DNA of 34,069 bases from Marinococcus halophilus (GTDB lineage: Bacteria; Bacillota; Bacilli; Bacillales; Marinococcaceae), in NCBI RefSeq assembly GCF_002265875.1, contig NZ_NPFA01000021.1, forward strand, positions 1 through 34,069, read 5' to 3'. Below are positions 32,934 through 34,069 of this stretch, piece by piece. How positions within the stretch are numbered: the first letter of the stretch is position 1; every line of letters begins with the position of its first letter. A model generated the notes under the pieces. The model was given only the letters and a program-made list of their open reading frames with translations, did not search any database and was not told the DNA's origin. The position numbers and the translations under genes are program-made.

Positions 32934-33872
32934 TTTACTATACGGGACTATCCGGAGTTTTCCTGGTCGCTGTCGAGGCATAAAACGCTGCTTCAATGCG
33001 AACGGCAGTATGCCCACCAGTACTACTCCTCACACAATGGCTGGCTGCGGAATGCAGACCCCTTTCCGCGCCACGTCTACCGACTGAAAAATTTAACTAA
33101 TCTTGAAATGCTGTTTGGATCTATCGTACATGATTTAGTAGAAGAAACGCTGAAAAAATATTTAAATAACGGGCACCTCCCAACAAAAGATATTTTGAAA
33201 GAAACAATTCGGACCCGGCTGAATGAAGGGTTTATTGATTCGACTAAAAACGCGGAGCAGTGGCGCAAAAAGCCGAAACATACGACCATGCTCCACGAAA
33301 TATACTACGGTGAAGAAAAGAAGCTGCCCGCAGAGAAAATAAAAAAAATCCAGGATCGGCTCGAGGCCGTAGTGGAGCATATTCTAACCTGTGACACCAT
33401 GCAGGAACTTACTTCGGAGCGGCCAACGTATTATCTCGAATCAGAGGAACTCCGCACGATGAACCTGGAAAACACTAAAGTGTTTGCCGTGCTCGACTTT
33501 CTTTATAAAGACGAAGAAAATAATAAATGGGTGATCGTGGATTGGAAAACCGGCCTGCAGACAGAGGAAGACCCCTATCAGCTGGCTTTATATGCGCAGT
33601 ACGTTCTCGATTACTACCCGGAAACGGCTCTTGAAGATATCGTCGTGCGAAATGAATACCTGCTTGAAGGGACAAGTGTCGAACATAAGCTTGACCATTC
33701 CACCCTTCAGGAGGTCCGGGAGCTGCTCGTGCAGAGTGTAGAACGTATGGCCGGTTTCCTCGAGGATAAAGAAGCCAACAAGCCGCTTCCCCTCGAATAT
33801 TTCAAAAAAACGACCAATACCTTTGCCTGTAAACGATGCAATTTTTACGAGCTGTGTTTCCCGAAGCAGTGA
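32931..33872 (+). CDS. PD-(D/E)XK nuclease (RecB/Cas4-like) with predicted Fe-S cluster, CTG start
   Basis: The 313-aa protein has a RecB-type nuclease core: GSIVHDLVEETL (H67), AVLDFLY (D189), IVDWKTG (D204, K206) and QLALYAQY (Q217). C23 (LLQCERQY) and C300-x2-C303-x5-C309 give the AddB/Cas4/Exo5 cysteine arrangement of a 4Fe-4S nuclease. No ATG, GTG or TTG lies in frame between an upstream TAG (32889) and ATG 33108. Starting at 33108 would remove the first 59 residues, including C23 and the conserved-looking SWSLSRHKTLLQCERQY block. A CTG at 32931 lies 9 nt after AAAGGAG, so I choose it. Role unknown, probably DNA repair or processing. It starts 47 nt after treR. Confidence 0.75.
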   Translation: MFTIRDYPEFSWSLSRHKTLLQCERQYAHQYYSSHNGWLRNADPFPRHVYRLKNLTNLEMLFGSIVHDLVEETLKKYLNNGHLPTKDILKETIRTRLNEGFIDSTKNAEQWRKKPKHTTMLHEIYYGEEKKLPAEKIKKIQDRLEAVVEHILTCDTMQELTSERPTYYLESEELRTMNLENTKVFAVLDFLYKDEENNKWVIVDWKTGLQTEEDPYQLALYAQYVLDYYPETALEDIVVRNEYLLEGTSVEHKLDHSTLQEVRELLVQSVERMAGFLEDKEANKPLPLEYFKKTTNTFACKRCNFYELCFPKQ

Positions 33873-33921
33873 AAGTAAAGCTGTATCCTGTTAAAAATAA
33901 AGAACACCCGAGCCTGTATGC

Positions 33922-34069
33922 TGAACTGACCCAAAGAAATGAGACAAGAAAAAACACCTATGCGGCCGCCGTCCGGAATTCCACCGGACTGTGGTCGTTT
34001 AATTTGGTAAATGGTCGTATGTAATTGTAATAATACATGTACGAATCGACTTTTTCGACTATAATAGAA
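33922..34069 (-). mobile_element. IS3-family insertion sequence, right end only, inverted copy
   Basis: This is the exact reverse complement of positions 1-148, beginning TGAACTGACCC at the junction with unique DNA. It lies 49 nt past the nuclease stop, and the element continues beyond the contig end. The two copies face each other across the window. Confidence 0.85.
33958..34068 (-). CDS. IS3-family transposase OrfB, C-terminal fragment (second copy)
   Basis: This holds the same last 36 codons of OrfB as the left end, identical in sequence, on the minus strand. It is cut by the contig edge. Confidence 0.85.
   Translation of the reverse strand, partial: SIIVEKVDSYMYYYNYIRPFTKLNDHSPVEFRTAAA

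Noticed and set aside
32921-32983. GTG at 32921 as the start of the nuclease gene
   Set aside because: It is in a different frame and runs into a stop after about 20 codons; it also overlaps the ribosome binding site.
1-34069. The two inverted IS ends as a 34-kb composite transposon
   Set aside because: The content is ordinary core metabolism (cysH operon, rnhA, mreBH, tre), with no cargo-like genes. Two unrelated insertions at assembly breaks are simpler.

Overview
The window looks like one contig from a low-GC Gram-positive of the Bacillaceae, probably a halo- or alkaliphilic relative of Bacillus. The support is indirect but consistent: an ald/AdeR pair, an MreBH-type actin, an FbpB-type small protein, a trehalose operon with a TreR-like operator and a cre site, and an RNase HI whose catalytic residues fall at the same numbers as in the Bacillus (Halalkalibacterium) halodurans enzyme (D71, E109, D132, D192). 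AGGAGG-type ribosome binding sites and frequent GTG starts also fit. No rRNA, tRNA, CRISPR array or prophage was seen.

Both ends are the same 148-bp sequence in opposite orientation. Each is the 3' end of an IS3-family insertion sequence, with the last 36 codons of its OrfB transposase. The contig therefore probably stops where the assembly ran into two copies of one repeated IS.

Layout, left to right. 0.1-6.4 kb, minus strand: a small unknown gene with corA; ald with its regulator adeR; an rRNA uracil methyltransferase overlapping an AlkA-like glycosylase. 6.6-8.2 kb, plus: an AbgT-family transporter. 8.2-10.8 kb, minus: a tightly packed operon osmC-MATE-(63-aa protein)-histidine phosphatase. 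11.0-15.1 kb: a stress and repair region with a VLRF1/baeRF-type protein, a membrane-anchored coiled-coil protein, an FbpB-like peptide, a ferritin-like protein, msrA-msrB and a DJ-1/PfpI protein. 15.2-20.0 kb, minus: a luciferase-like oxidoreductase, rnhA, a solitary siderophore-type N-hydroxylase, a TspO-like membrane protein and an aldo/keto reductase. 20.1-25.3 kb, minus: the sulfate assimilation and siroheme operon cysH-sat-cysC-(cobA-hemD)-sirB-sirC, with a strong promoter and an internal terminator-like hairpin. 25.6-27.8 kb, plus: lplJ and mreBH. 27.9-28.8 kb, minus: an alpha/beta hydrolase. 28.9-33.9 kb, plus: treP-treA-treR, then a PD-(D/E)XK nuclease with a predicted Fe-S cluster that appears to start at a CTG codon.

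How the genes work together. CysH, Sat and CysC turn sulfate into sulfite. The fused CobA-HemD protein with SirB and SirC makes siroheme, the cofactor of sulfite reductase; neither a sulfate permease nor the reductase is encoded here. TreP imports trehalose as its 6-phosphate, TreA splits it, and TreR with CcpA control them. AdeR probably activates ald. Most of the window is ordinary core genome. The points most worth a second look are the CTG-started nuclease, the hairpin inside the cys/siroheme operon, the CobA-HemD fusion, the lone N-hydroxylase, and the VLRF1-type protein with a degenerate catalytic loop.
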